Source: Mixophyes australis
Lineage: Eukaryota > Chordata > Amphibia > Anura > Limnodynastidae
Reading direction: 5' to 3'
Length of the DNA: 64,000 nucleotides
Assembly (NCBI GenBank): GCA_036250195.1
Contig: JAVHZZ010000005.1
Coordinates: 73,398,505 to 73,462,504, forward strand
Shown: piece after piece, positions 1 through 12,351 of the stretch
How the letters are laid out: each line of letters starts with the position of its first letter
Position numbering within the stretch: position 1 is the stretch's first letter
Translations under genes and position numbers: made by a program
The notes under the pieces: model-generated
Database searches by the model: none
What the model saw: the letters and a program-made list of their open reading frames with translations, nothing else
What the model was told of the DNA's origin: nothing

Positions 1-30
1 ATGCTATAGTCCCTAGGTCTTCAAGATACT

Positions 31-405
31 GTCCTATCCTGGTACTCATCCTACCTTTCTTATCACTCTTTCAGTGTTAAATTTGGATACATCTCTGCTA
101 CGCTTCCTTTATCAGCTGAAGTCCCACATGGTTCAGTACTGGGTACACTGCTGTTCTCTATCTATACTTCTCTAGAAAAACTAATACGCTCTTTTGGATT
201 TCAGTATCATTTCTACCCGGATGATTCCCAAATTTATCTATCCTCTCCATATCTCTCTGCTTTGTCCCACATTACTGACTGTTTTTCTGCCATTTTATGT
301 TGGATGCCAACTCAAACTCAATCTTTCAAAAACAGAGTTAATAATATTTCCACGGGAATTCACCTACCTGACACTCTATGTCTGTTGACAACATTACTAT
401 AAATC
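31..405 (+). pseudogene. L2-type reverse transcriptase fragment
   Basis: The frame starting at base 31 shows the conserved non-LTR RT fingers/palm segment: a W-x-SYLS block, then [12 protein letters not shown] (the usual GVPQGSVLGP.LF motif) and then the active-site box at 214-225, which reads Y-P-D-D where L2 elements usually have YADD. The next conserved block ([11 protein letters not shown]) is in another frame around 310-350, so at least one frameshift separates them. RT activity is certainly lost. A start codon cannot be assigned because the 5' part lies outside the window. Confidence 0.75.
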
Positions 406-1036
406 CCACCCCGCAAGCTTGGTGCCGAAGTGTCATCCTTGACTTAAAATTATCCTTTGTTCACCATATCGACTCTATATTTAAATCACATTGCATACAT
501 TTAAAAAAGATTTCCAGAATACACACTTATCCTAAAGAAGACACTGCCAAAACTGTAATTCCTGCACTCATCATTTCCTGCATTGACTATTGCAATTCCC
601 TCTTTACTGGTCTTCCCCAAAACAGTCTCTTGTCCCTACGATCTATTTTGCACACAATGTTTAAATGGATTTTCCTTGCAAATCGTCCTTCCTTTGCTAA
701 GCCACTCTGTCCGTCTCTACATTGGTTGCCTGTTTTTTTACCGAATCTAATATAAAATACTTTTACTAACCTAGAAGGCCATCAACAAAACTGCCCTAAC
801 ATACATCTTCTCCCTTGTCTCAAAATATCTCCCAACTCGACACCTCCGTTCTGCACAAGATCTACGTCTCATCCTTTCGCATTACATCCTCCCATTATCA
901 TTTACAACACTGCTCCCACTCTATGGAATTTCCTCCCTCATGCAATAAAACTTTCTCTGGTCTACAAACCTTCAAGTGTTCTCTGAAAACCCACCTCTTC
1001 AGGCAAGCTAATAATATTCCTCAACCACCCTTTTAA
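378..1036 (+). pseudogene. L2-type ORF2 C-terminal fragments
   Basis: Continues the LINE ORF2. The 378-755 frame contains the 'DYCNSLFTGLPQ' and 'SLHWLPVFLP' blocks characteristic of the region after RT in L2/CR1/Rex elements. Another frame to 1036 ends in 'FKCSLKTHLFRQA', the family's normal C-terminal end. Frames change between 755 and 815, so the ORF is broken. Gaps against the expected protein suggest small deletions as well as frameshifts. Confidence 0.75.
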
Positions 1037-1365
1037 CCTTACTAAGTTACCCTCTTATCACCCTTTACACAATTCCCACAAGACAATAACCCTCTGATTC
1101 CCTAACCAACATTGCTGTGTGACTGGATCATATAACAAAAAATAACTTTTACCTTTGCAATCTGGCTGGACTGAAATGCAATATGTAGACTCAACCTTAT
1201 GTAACTAACTCCCATTGTTCCACAGATTGTAAGCTTGTGAGCAGGGCCTCCTCACCTCTTTGTCTGTATTACCCAGTACTCTATATTACTCTGTTTGTCC
1301 CCAATTGTAAAGCACTATAGAATTTGCTGGTGCTATATAAACAAATGATGATGATGATGAACTGT

Positions 1366-2586
1366 TGCACTGTTTACAATGAAGTACAGTCTATATGAAC
1401 ACAATGGGCTCTTTATTAATAATAAAAAAAAAAATCACAGCATGGTGGTGTAAGTTTCTCTACATATAGAAAATATTAATAAATTCTTAGAATTACATCC
1501 AGCATTGAAAGGTCAACATTCACAGGGTAATGGAATATTCTGTTTTATCAACATTAAATTATTTGTGTGTGTGGAATGTGTAAATGTGTGTGTATGTTGT
1601 TTGATTACAATGGAAATGATAAGAGAAATAAGTGTACATTAGTACAACCTTAAATACATTTTCCACAAACTGCCTAGGCTTTTCGATGGTTATTGGCTTT
1701 CTTCTCTACAGGGAATGATGAGGCCAATTTGGTTTTAAGACTCGGAGCTCCATTTTATCTATTTGTCCTTTATTTTTAATAATAGAGACGCATCATATCC
1801 TTCCTCTTTAAATCTATCAATAAGAAAGTATGATTAGCTTTGATAACCTCTTTCTACAGTGCCTTTCTTTGTTACCCTCAGGGGTTAACTTTTCAGAATA
1901 GATTTAAGCCAAGAAGTTTTATGACCAATTAGAACATGAACATAAATATTGGCGTCTAGTTCTTTGAAGTGGGTGCAAAAAGTATTTATGTCTGTTTTTA
2001 TAAATATGCATGTTTCTATTTAATTTTTTTCAGTATGTAAATTCTCATTTAAGTTCCTGGGTGCAATTAATTAAATTTCCTTTGTACAATCTGGAAAGTA
2101 CAAAGTATTCTCCAGTTATCTCTAGAAGGAGACTCTCTCTGAAACATGCAACAAGAAGGATAGTACTGAAAGGGTTAGCCCTAGGTATGCTCCTTTTAAT
2201 TACATTTTTGTGAGTGCATTCTTTATATTATAATAAATTTGCATTTGCACTTGATCTGTTTGAGGTCTCTCATTCAGCAAATTTTCACAGAAACTATATG
2301 TGGTGTCACATAATAGATTCAGTGTGGATAACTAGAAATACAGACTTTACATTCTATCTGATTTTGTGCTGCTGCATGGATTATCAGCATGAAAGAGCCA
2401 TTAAATAAGTGTTATTTAAATGGTATCTCTTTCTCTCTTTCTGTATCTCAATATATATAGAGACTGCACCTGAAACAAAATCCTATTACAAAAGTTACAA
2501 ATAATTAAAAATAAAAATTATTAAATAAAATGTCAAGCTAGGAAATTGAGTTATGGGTAAGAATTAAGTTATATTTAATTAATTAG
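1366..2586. other. No gene recognised
   Basis: AT-rich sequence without a convincing coding frame, RNA gene or terminal repeats. Short open frames at 2010-2408 have no recognisable motifs and a composition expected by chance. Confidence 0.6.
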
Positions 2587-2915
2587 ATGGTTGCAGGTGG
2601 CTAAGTGGTTAGCACTTCTGCCTCACACCACTGGAGTCAAGAGTTCAATTCCCGACCATGGCCTTATTTGTGTGGAGTTTGTATGTTCTCCCCATGTTTG
2701 CGTGGGTTTCCTCCAGGTGCTCAGGTTTCCTCCCACACTCCAAAAATATACTAGTAGGTTAATTGGCTGCTATCAAATTGACCCTAGTCTCCCTCTCCCT
2801 CTCCTAGGGAATTTAGACTGTAAGCTCCAAAGGGGCAGGGAATGATGTGAATGAGTTCTCTGTACAGCGCTGCGGAATTATTGGCGCTATATAAATAAAT
2901 GGTGATGATGAATTC
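2587..2915 (+). mobile_element. tRNA-derived V-SINE with L2-type tail, copy 1
   Basis: The head reads like a tRNA gene: an A-box-like TGGCTAAGTGG and a B-box-like GAGTTCAATTCC. The central part (about 2670-2745, 'gtgtggagtttgtatgttct' onward) is the conserved V-type SINE core. The tail has 'tagactgtaagctcc', 'cagcgctgcggaatt' and 'ggcgctatataaa' and ends in a short GATG repeat. It shares this architecture with 15,575-15,900 and 52,953-53,325. The tail resembles the end of the L2-like LINE at 1,310-1,362, which is expected if L2 reverse transcriptase mobilised it. No protein is encoded. Confidence 0.85.
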
Positions 2916-3209
2916 TCCTGTTCGTTTGCTATAAGCTCTAGTGAATAGTAACATAGAAGGATTCAGGCAACATCAGAACCTGTAGTTGTGTTATAAAAAA
3001 TGTCTATAAATGATTGCCTCTAGATAATTAACAACAGCTATACTAAGTATGCGCATTGTTGAAACTTTAGGGGACTACTACTAAAGGTTGATTTTTAGAT
3101 ATAGTAATAAAAATTACTTTTTTTTTAGCGATTCATAGATTGATTTCCTAATTATTCAAGCTATTAGGCAAACCAACCTCTAAATTCCCAGTTTTCAACA
3201 GATTTTTAT

Positions 3210-3365
3210 AAATAAAAATGCACAGAAAAAATTCCCCAGCACACAGCTGTACACTAGTGAAAAGGCTGTTATTGTACCTGTACATAAAATGCAGAAGTCT
3301 CCATTACACATATTTGCAAATGTATGATAAGCCACCCGTTCATCAAGGCGCTCCTACTAATTGGG
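3210..3365 (+). repeat. Direct repeat, copy A
   Basis: About 155 bp that recurs in diverged form at 3598-3755, offset about 385 bp. Shared landmarks in the same order include 'cagaaaaaattcccc', 'aaggctgttattgtacctgtac', 'aaaatgca', 'tttgcaaa' and 'ccaccc'. No coding sense is recognised. It could be a duplicated segment of an unrecognised interspersed repeat. Confidence 0.55.
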
Positions 3366-3597
3366 TGGTCCTAACTCTACAGAATGAGAGTCCCTATATT
3401 ATGTTATACATTGATGTGTTTTTAAATTGAGAGTTAAGTTACCAAGATGTACCCACAAACCTCCAAAATGGCAATAGAAGGACCTGACCGCTACTGATAC
3501 CAAATATGCCTTTCAAACAACAATATAGAAATAGAAGTTGTTCAATTAATTTATAGGTTCACAGCAGGTGCTTGAAAGGGTGGGGTTATCCAGAAAG

Positions 3598-3755
3598 GAA
3601 AAAAGCGCAGAAAAAAATCCCCCATCACTGCTGTGAACAAGTTACAAGGCTGCTATTCTATTTGTACGTAAAATGCAATAGTCTCAATTACATACATTTG
3701 CAAACACCTGATAATCCACCCGACTCGTCAAAGGAAAAACGCTGACAGCTATTAC
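3598..3755 (+). repeat. Direct repeat, copy B
   Basis: Second, diverged copy of the 3210-3365 unit. It has the same order of landmarks and the same orientation. Confidence 0.55.
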
Positions 3756-3759
3756 AAAA

Positions 3760-6700
3760 TTATTGACATCACAGATTTCTCTGTAATAATAAAATGAGTC
3801 TAGAACTGGTGAGCGGACTTGGAATTCACCAGCACCAAAAATGCTTTCACTAGCTTAAGACATTTGAGGTTCAAAACCAATGAGGTGAAAAAAAAAAGAA
3901 ACAGAACAAAGCTATTTTACCCAAAAACAGATATTGAAATGAATGGGGCCATTCATTTCAATGTTGTTTCCATAGGTGTGCTAATTACTCCATTGAAATT
4001 AATGTAAAAAGTTTAATCAATGCTGTGTTCCTTTAATAGCCTCATGTGCTAGCTATAGAATAGTCTAACATTTTCACACCTTTTGGAGTTGTAAGGTAAA
4101 TTCAAAGTGATGCTGCATTTTATTTTCCTGTCCTCAGAGCTCCCCAGCAGGATTAATTATTTTTGTACCACATTAATTAAAGACTTCAGTGTTTTTATTC
4201 ATGTGATAAAATATATTTAATCACGGATAATTTAGAAATCACCAATAATTGCAAAAGGGTGTTCAAAATGTAAGATCATTGCACATAAATTTCAATGTTG
4301 CCACTCATTCCAATGTGGTGGAAACACCTTTACAATTATTGGAACACTGAAATAAATGGGAAAATCTCTGAAACTTTTAAGCATTGTTAGTAAATTAAGC
4401 ATTTTTAAATCAACATAAATGGCTATAAAAATATATTCTTTATTGATCAGGGTTTGACAACGAATTTCCATTTTCCCTTCAGTAAATAATAGTGATTTTC
4501 ATCAATTAAAAAAGGTTGGAAAATCGACCTTTGGCAGACCCAGAACCTCTTAATTTTAGAAAGTCATCTGTCCTCCTCACCCTCATATGCTCTGAAATAA
4601 ATCTCCTACCTTTGTCAGCCTTGCCAGAATGAAATACTTTCAGCTTCCAACACCACTCTCTGATGTAACAATCAAGATTGTTAGGAAAGCACCCACCCTA
4701 TTTTTGTGCCCCCTCACACATTTAGAGTTACCCCAAAGCCAACTTCTGCTATCTATAGTGTATGAAGCTGCTTCTTATTCAGGCTCTTTACTACATGGAG
4801 AGATTTTCAACCATTATTAGCTCGACATGGCAATGCAGCTTTAGATTTGTTATCGTTTGACTGTATTTATTATTTATTATCACTCTACACCTTTTTTAAT
4901 TTAGTAAAATGTGACGTAATAAGTCTTACTGACTGCATATTAATATATTTACAGTAGTGTACGTTGATAGTAAAGTATTATGTCACTACATGACTCACTT
5001 GCGTGACATGTTGGTGAGAAAGGGTTAAACAAAAATAACAGTACAATGTCTGTCTCAAAATTATTAAACTCCTCTAAAATATTATCTCACACTTAATATT
5101 AAACTACTCAGTTCAGCAACATCTTAAATTTGGTTCCAAAGCTGAAGCTGACACTATGAGGAAGTCTTTAGTTACTCCCGCTCCAAAATATAATCTCAAA
5201 TTAATTTAGTCAATTTGTTAAGCGAACAATTATCTACCTTAAATGTAACATTATGACAGCCAAGCCTAACTGACACATTAATCTTTTAAGAACACAAATG
5301 CAGAATGTTATTAAATGGAATTTAATATTCAAAGAAAGTCACAATATTTAATGTATAGAAAAGGATCATAGAATGACATAAAGATATACAAATGCAAGCA
5401 AATGTATTAAAATAAACAGTAATAAATCTGAAAAATCACATATTTTTCATGGAATCTGTGGCAGAGAAGGCTTGAAAATGGTCATAAGCTCAAAAGCAGA
5501 TTGATCCCAATGAAATGGCAATTTCTCATAGGAATACTTAGGAATTACTTTTAAACATTATCTGCTATCCAAAGACCCTCTTCATTGTGATGCTACTATT
5601 TCAAGGTCTGAGTGTTTGCTAATTAGTTTTATGATACTTTTACATGACGTTTGCTTGACCACATTTCTATCCAGGAATGTTTTTAAATAATATATGGTTT
5701 CTATGGACCATCATAAAAATATAATAATACATCTAATAAAAAGAGGATGATTTTCCACACAAATACACATGCAATATCATTGTAAAAAATAAATTCCTTA
5801 GGAAGATATGTTATTTCTCTATGTTCCGTATCAAGCAGTTATAGTTGATTCCTTGCATGCACTGATCCCAAATATGTACAGCGGTTTCCTAAAATATGAA
5901 TTATAAAAAAGTTTGCTGTGAATTACCTTCTCTACCAGAAATATTCACAAGGAGAAAAAGAGAGAACAGGTGCTATGTTGTGGTGCACAAACAATAAACA
6001 ATGTGATTTGTTTTTCATATAGCTAATAATAAATTAAAACACAACTTTATTTAACTTTATTCAATTATAGACTGATTTTTTTTAAATTAAAAATAGTAGT
6101 TCAGCAAATTTAATAAAATTTGTAGGAGTAGTGAATTAAAAACTGTACGTTGGATGTAATCTCATTATAATATTTATTTTAAATAATATATATAAGTATG
6201 TCCTCAAAATAAGAATCAGTGTAGCACTAGTAAAATTAATTGTTAGAGAATTATTAGTAAATTAAAGTTTCAATTGGTATTTTGCAAATACTGATATCAG
6301 CGCTTGAGAGAGCCTTAGCAATCACAGATTGGAGAGCTTGTAATTGTGCTTTTAAATCCTATAATTGCAAGGTGATTATTAATATTTCTATTGGTGTTCA
6401 GTATGGAATTTAGTATTTCTGCCTCATGTTATACACCACGAATAGAAAAGCTGTAGCTATCTGTTCAATTGTGTATTTAATCATGCATTATTGTGCACAG
6501 TGATCTCGGATGCATATATATCGGCTATCTCTGACATAGCCAATCAAACAGCTAGCCATGGAGTTTTGAATTGTTGAATTTTTAATTGATACTAGCTATT
6601 CCTCGAAGACTAGCCGCATTCTAATCCTATACTAAATTATTAGCACTCTGAGTAGGTATCCTGTTCATTGGTAAGGATGCCTTGAGTAACAATGAATGAT

Positions 6701-7289
6701 CTCTCTGAAACGGATATTGAGTAACCCAATGATTCAGTAAATAACACACTAACTATCTCTCATGGACGAGCCACACTGTAGTCCTACACTTATCGTTTGC
6801 AGTCTAATGCTTTAATAATATATAAATAAATGTCCCAAAAAATTTCAACCTATAGAGGACATAGAACTTCCAGCGTGATTCATCTGCAAGCCAAACCCCA
6901 AAACATTCATCATCTGTAATAATTACATATTTTAAACTTCCTTATTCCATATTTTTTTAAAAACTGCCCACCACAAAATCAACTATTGTTTTCTTCACAG
7001 CTTACCTCTCAAGGAAAATGACTGCTTGGGGGCAGCCAAAGAATTTTGACAGTGTGTATTCCAACTCTGTGTTTTACCAAAGAATACTAAACTACATCAT
7101 CATCACATTGTGATCATTGTTTATTTATAGGATGCCACATTATGGCAAATCACACAAGCCTGCAGAAAGAAAGCAATACAAGTAATTTTACAGTATTAAA
7201 AGTTACAGTGCAACGGTTTGCTGTGAATTTTAAAGAATACAACTATACTGGAATAGGGATTCCAAGCACCTCAGGAGCCTCAGTGGCTC
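3760..7289. other. Long AT-rich stretch, no gene recognised
   Basis: About 3.5 kb with no convincing coding frame, terminal repeats or RNA gene. Open frames are short and lack motifs. It may contain very old transposon sequence that cannot be identified by eye. Confidence 0.55.
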
Positions 7290-7299
7290 CTTTGCACCC

Positions 7300-8640
7300 A
7301 GAGTGCTGGAAACATTCCTTAGAGATTCTGGTCCATGTTGGCATTATAGCATTATCCAGCAGATTTGTCAGCTGTGCATTCAAGCTACGAATTGTGAAAG
7401 GACCTTAGCATTAGTGGTAATAATGATAAGTGAAGGCGTTAAAAATGTTGGTATAGCCTTAAAAATACATCCAGCATAATCACCAGCTCCAGCCTTGAAC
7501 TATCTCAAAGACCCTGGATGAAGGCCTAGGACAGGGGATAACAGGTGGTGACATTGGGAGTACTGGCGCCAGCATAAGCTGATAAGAAGAAACCATAAAA
7601 GTAATAGGAAGACAACTATCTAGCTTTATCAGAAGATTTATATTTACTCAGGAAAATATCAATCATGTGCTTCTATCCTATAACCAGATCAAACGATTTT
7701 TCATGTATTAATGTAACCCACTAATAAACGAGAACAGCTCAGTATCCATCTTAACATTAGCATGTCTGTGTCTTGATTACTGATCTCTTGGTTAACCAGC
7801 ATCTTATCTCACTGATATCTGAAGGGACTTGCTAAAGGAGAGGAAAATTACCCTAAGAAAATCTTCCATTCCATGTCATCCCTAAGGAATTCACTGAACT
7901 CATTATCATGTTTGTGGAAACAGGTTGAGATGCGGTATGCTTTGTGAAATGGCCATAGAAGATGGTAGACTGTGGGCATAAAGGGATGTACATGGTTAAC
8001 AAAAATACTCAGGCAGGCTGTGGCATTTAAACAATAGTCAGTTGATATTAAGGGGTCTATTGTGTGCTAAGAAAAAATCGTCACACCATTAACATCACCA
8101 TAACCATCAGCCTGCATCATTGAAACAAGAAAGGATGGATTCATGTTTTTTCACATAAAATTCTAAATCTACCATCTGCATGTCACAGCAGAAATTTAGA
8201 TTCATCAGACAATGCAAAGTATTTTCCATCTTCAGCTGTCCAGTTTTGGTGAGCACTGTAACCTCAGGTTCCTGTTCTTAGCTGACAGGAGTGAAACCTG
8301 GTGTGGTCTTCTGTTGCTGTGGCACACCCAGTTCAAAATATGCTCTTCTGCATACCACTGTTTTATGCATGGCTACTTGGTTACTGTCGCCTTCCTGTCA
8401 TCTTGAACCAGTCTAGTCATTCTCCTCTAACATATCTCATTAACAAGGTAGTTTTGCCCACAAAACTACTGCTCATTGCAGGATTTTTATTTTGTGCACC
8501 ATTCTCTATAAACCCTTGAGGTTGTTGTGTGTGGAAATACGAGGAAATCAACAGTTTCTGAGATACTCAAATCATCCTGTCTGGCACCAACAATCATTCA
8601 ACAGTCAAAGTCACTTAGCTCACATTTCTTCCCCATTCTA
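7300..8640 (-). pseudogene. Tc1-like transposase remnant
   Basis: Minus-strand fragments match the order of a Tc1 DDE transposase: near 8510-8560 a helix-turn-helix piece reading SISETVDFL ... TTSRVYREW, central fragments around 8210-8330, then W-F-x-K-H-D-N-E-F at about 7880-7910 just before where the last catalytic residue would lie, and a C-terminal piece at 7300-7405 (the family's 'ISEECFQ' region). Stops and frameshifts occur throughout. Family proteins are about 340 aa; here no frame longer than about 70 aa is relevant. It once cut and pasted DNA at TA sites. Confidence 0.7.
7406..7868. other. Probable insertion inside the Tc1-like element
   Basis: Flanking sequence on both sides follows the Tc1 transposase, but this interval is several hundred bases longer than the roughly 90 bp expected between those blocks and matches nothing I recognise. 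No terminal inverted repeat or target duplication was found, so its nature and exact ends are unknown. Confidence 0.45.
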
Positions 8641-8787
8641 ATGTGTGTGGTCTGAACAACAACTGAATCTTTTGACCATATCTGCATGCATTTTTGTATT
8701 GAGTTAATGCCACATGGTTGGCTGATTAGATATTTGCATTAACAATCAGGTGTACAAGTGTACCTAATAAAGTGGGCATTGAGTATA

Positions 8788-10206
8788 TGAATATTTATCT
8801 TCCCTTCTGATTTTATTTGGGGACATGAGGAATCCAAAAGCATTATATTCGTAGCTTTTTTAAAGAGAAACTGGGAATTTTCAGGGGCAGATTCAACTCG
8901 AGAACAATCCACGGTGACACTCCAAGGCCAGGAGTGATCAAAATAAGCATAGATTTCAGTACCATAACAATGCAGTGATGTCCGACGGCACATTTCACAG
9001 AATGGAATCTGTCCCCCATTGTTATTAGCCACATGTTTTCACTTGTTGAAGAATATTATCGTTGTGCCATGGTATAATGGCCTCTTTTCTAGTATAAGAA
9101 AGAAAAAAGGTGCTTATTGCACAGAAAACTGTATTGATGACTATCTTACATGGAAACAGGTAATAAAATGACTGTCACACAATATAACGATGATTGCACT
9201 ATGCTCCTTCACTCAGCAAACTTGGGTTCTAATATAACAGGTGTGCATATCCATTCAAATCAACCAAGTAAGGTTCTAATGAGCTACAATGTAAGCTGTC
9301 TTATTGCTTCATGTAGAGAGTTGACAGAATAATCTGGCTAGAGCATTTTAATACAGGAAGAACATGTATTCAGTGCATGCTGCATATAAATTAAATAAAA
9401 AGATCCACGCATAAGCAGCTCTTAAATAAAGTACATCCCAGGCATCACCTTGGAATATATTGCATATTAACAGCCTAATGTTGAGCTTTGTTTTACTGTG
9501 CAGTGTAGTTCATTGGCACAAACTTAATACTACCAACAGGGCACAGCTGCCAAGTCCCTTGGCCCAAGGGTAAGAAAAAGTAAGTAACTCATGATGCTGC
9601 AGCATTACTTCCATGCTGACAAAGCTAAATGAGAATGCAGAGGAAATCTGCTATATTACTGGCAGTAATAGGAGTCTATGATGTATAGTAAACAAACACA
9701 TACCATAGTAACATAAGTTCTTCATGAATATGTGCAGGTGACTATGTGATCTTTGCTCAACTCATAAAATTCACCCTATATATTTTAGGTCACAAATAAG
9801 ATGAAAAGGTTATAAGAACTCAATTCCGCTTGCCTTGTTAATTTGGGTTAATTGGGAAATTATGGGAACACTATGGGAAAAGAAATAGAAATCGACATAG
9901 CATTTAAAGTTAGGGAGCAGTTTCAGTATCCTAAAAAAGAAAAGAAAAAGTAATGTTGGATGTCTACACTTAACTCTGTTCATATCCCCCCCCCCCCACA
10001 TAATGACATTCCCTTTCTCTTCATAAGACAATGCCAACCAAATCATAATACTTTTCTGAAATACTGTTACTGCTAGGTCTAGTCAGCTACAAAATGGCGA
10101 ACTTCATGGAGTGGCCAGGCAAAGTCCTTAAGTTTAATTTGTATTTAACTCTTTGGATGTCAATATCATAGGCTATCCCACTCAATAAGTCACTACTTAA
10201 AGTCCT
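8788..10206. other. No gene recognised
   Basis: No coding frame with recognisable motifs. Contains a C-homopolymer near 9988-9998. Open frames on the minus strand at 8739-9034 overlap each other and lack family signatures. Confidence 0.5.
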
Positions 10207-10440
10207 AGGGCCTGATTCATTAAGGAACTTAAATTAAGAAGTTTCTTATTTAAGTCTCCTGGACAAAATCATGTTACAATGCAGGGGGTGAAAATTAGTT
10301 TTCTGTTTTGCACATAAGTTAAATACTGACTGTTTTTTTCATGTAGCACACAAATATCAACTTTAAATTTCAGTGTACAAATAAGCTATCAAGTATTTGT
10401 GTGCTAGGTGAAAAATAGCAGTGTCAACTGACTGAACTCC
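10207..10440 (+). mobile_element. Harbinger-like MITE, partial copy (family GGGCCTGATTCAT)
   Basis: Begins GGGCCTGATTCATTAAGG and shares the internal landmarks 'ctcctggacaaaatcatgtt', 'ttttgcacataagttaaata' and 'ctgactg' with the complete copy 50 bp downstream. The matching right terminus is missing. Non-coding. Confidence 0.65.
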
Positions 10441-10489
10441 ACAATTGGCGTGGACCCAGGACAGTGAGAGGTAAAAATGTAATCATAAG

Positions 10490-10728
10490 GGGCCTGATTC
10501 ATTAAGGATCTTAACTTAAGAAACTTCTTATTTCAGTCTCCTGGACAAAACCATGTTACAATGCAAGGGGTGCAAATTAGTATTCTGTTTTGCACATAAG
10601 TTAAATACTGACTGTTTTGTTATTTGTACATTGAAATTTAAAGTTGATATTTGTGTGCTACATGAAAAAACAGTCAGTATTTAACTTAGGTCTTAACTTT
10701 AACTTAAGATCCTTAATGAATCAGGCCC
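10490..10728 (+). mobile_element. Harbinger-like MITE, complete copy
   Basis: About 239 bp with nearly perfect long terminal inverted repeats: GGCCTGATTCATTAAGGATC at the left and its reverse complement (ending 'gaatcaggccc') at the right, with a further inner inverted repeat around 'aaatactgactg' / 'cagtcagtattt'. No coding capacity. Relatives sit at 10,207, 39,146, 50,905 and 61,865. Assignment to PIF/Harbinger is inference from size and termini; a clean 3-bp target duplication is not evident for this copy. Confidence 0.75.
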
Positions 10729-11599
10729 ATGATTACTAGGTTTCTATTTTACTTGTTTCGTTTTTTAAATAAGTAAAAAAAATTAACAACTATTTTTTGT
10801 TTTATTTGTTTACAAAGTAGTGTTGGGATTTCTATGTAATCTGTTAGTTAATAATGCTGCCACACAGCAGGTAAGAAATAATATGAAAATATCCCCATTC
10901 AATACTATCAAAATAATTTAATGCTTTCCCATGGGGATGTAAGGATTTAATATGTATTGTAGGAAAGGGGGAGTTGAGCAGTAAAATAGAGAGGCATTGA
11001 AAATTGAAATAAAATCAACTGTCCTTTGCTTTTGAAAATCAGTTTAACACAGTCATATTATAATAACATAATTATGGAAATACTTTGTTTGCTAATTAAA
11101 ACTACTTAATCTTGGAGTATAAGATGAGTGGGTTTTGATATGATAAGCATTTAAATTATTTGTCTGGAAGAATACATATTTACATTTCACAACTCTGCAT
11201 GCCAGAAATGTAGCCATAAACCTAGGGTGAACATTAAAAATATGCTTAATAAAGAACTAAAATAACAGCACACTTACACTATTGTTGACTTAAAGGATTC
11301 ATCTCCCTTTCTATATCAAACATGTTACTTTTAAAAGAATTTTCACAGTTTTACTAATGTGCTGACCTCCTTCTGATGGGAATTCACCTCTACTTTAGGG
11401 GTATTCAATTAACTTTTGCTAAAAGGGAAAGCCTAAGAGCCGGGCGAAGGCCTGTGGAGTGGCTGTGTCGGTGGGTCCGGGTCACCATGCCTGAGGGGGT
11501 CGTTGCGACAATCAGAAGGATACTGTGCCTCCTAGCTATCCCTCGGGATTGGGTGAGTAACTGGGTTGTCGGGAAGGGGATTGCAGCTGTGTGAATTTG
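10729..11599. other. No gene recognised
   Basis: AT-rich, with a more GC-rich patch from about 11,440 that may be the left part of the remnant described next. No motif-bearing frame. Confidence 0.5.
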
Positions 11600-12200
11600 T
11601 CCAACTAAGCACCCGTTACACTGCTTTTGCACCCCTTCATGTCTCCCCTATTTCACACTGTGCCCACCGTTATTCTGCTTTTGCTCCCCTTTCTGTCTCC
11701 CATTTCACACTGTGCCCTACATTATGCTGCTTTGCTTCCCTTATTTGTCTCCCCTATCTCACATTGTGCCCTCCTTTATGCTGCTATTGCTTCCCTTCAC
11801 CCGTCCTTCTTATTTCACACTGTGCCCTCTATAATGCTGCATTCATCTCATTCAATCCTTCATCTGTCTCCCCTGTTTCACAGTCCCCCTTCGCTTGCCT
11901 TTCTATTGCATTCTTTCTTCTGAATTCTTCTCATCTGTCTCTTCTTCTGTCTTTACTTGTCATCGTCGCAGCTCCCCACTCTGAGCTCTTCACAGAAAAT
12001 GTTGGGTGTGATGACATTCAGTGCAAGTGCAGCAGGGAGGAGTCAAGGAGGGGAGGAGGGAGGGCGCGGAATGCAGCAGGGAGGTGGGAGGGTGCCGAAT
12101 GCAGGTGGGAGGGCGCCGGATCATTGTAGTGAAGGAGATTAAAATAAAAATCTTCTTTTTGGCTCCCTATGCTCGTAGGGCCCCTGGACAGTTGCCCAGC
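11600..12200. mobile_element. Old non-autonomous element with degenerate tandem repeats
   Basis: The interval holds four degenerate tandem units of about 52-58 bp at 11,640-11,880 (each with a version of 'ttcacactgtgccct' and 'atgctgc'), then a segment at 12,000-12,020 reading 'atgttgggtgtgatgacat', then 'gtagggcccctggacag'. The same three kinds of landmark, in the same order, occur in the complete hAT-type element at 59,897-61,848. I infer an older relative of that element whose termini have decayed. The long plus-strand frame here (11,566-12,129) is a by-product of the repeats, not a gene. Confidence 0.45.
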
Positions 12201-12351
12201 ATGCCTCTGTGGAAAGCTGAAACTGCATGTAGGAGCTTTTCCATGTCAGTGGCTTGTGTCAAGTGTAGGAGTGCCCCCATCAAACTTAAGACACTGAAAT
12301 AGTGACATTATGATGCTATTTCAGTGTTTTAGGTACCTTGACCCCTTAGGG

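Larger units (their letters stand above)
1..1365 (+). mobile_element. L2-like LINE, 3' portion, decayed
   Basis: Non-LTR retrotransposon copy running off the left edge of the window. Translated fragments follow the order of an L2-type ORF2: RT active-site region, then the HWLP-type C-terminal block, then an ending in which a short coding tail is followed by a 3' UTR reading 'gtaagcttgtgagcagggcc'. The copy closes with 'ctggtgctatataaa' and a GATG/ATG microsatellite at about 1345-1362, the usual L2-type 3' terminus. Many frameshifts and stops show it is old. The family call is from motif recognition; the exact subfamily is not determined. Confidence 0.8.
7290..8787 (-). mobile_element. Tc1-like DNA transposon, decayed and interrupted
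   Basis: The right end reads 'gtgtacctaataaagtgggc', the terminal inverted repeat of a widespread vertebrate Tc1-like family, ending near 8787. Reading the minus strand from there gives an ordered but broken transposase to about 7300. The opposite terminal repeat is not present near 7290, so that end is truncated. A block of roughly 370-460 bp around 7406-7868 does not match and is probably an insertion. The element is inactive. Confidence 0.75.

Noticed and set aside
2587..2660. Functional tRNA gene
   Set aside because: A and B boxes are present, but the sequence continues into a V core and L2 tail and occurs in several diverged copies, so it is a SINE head.
11566..12129. 187-aa plus-strand open frame
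   Set aside because: It covers degenerate tandem repeats of an old element; composition is repeat-driven and there is no domain motif.
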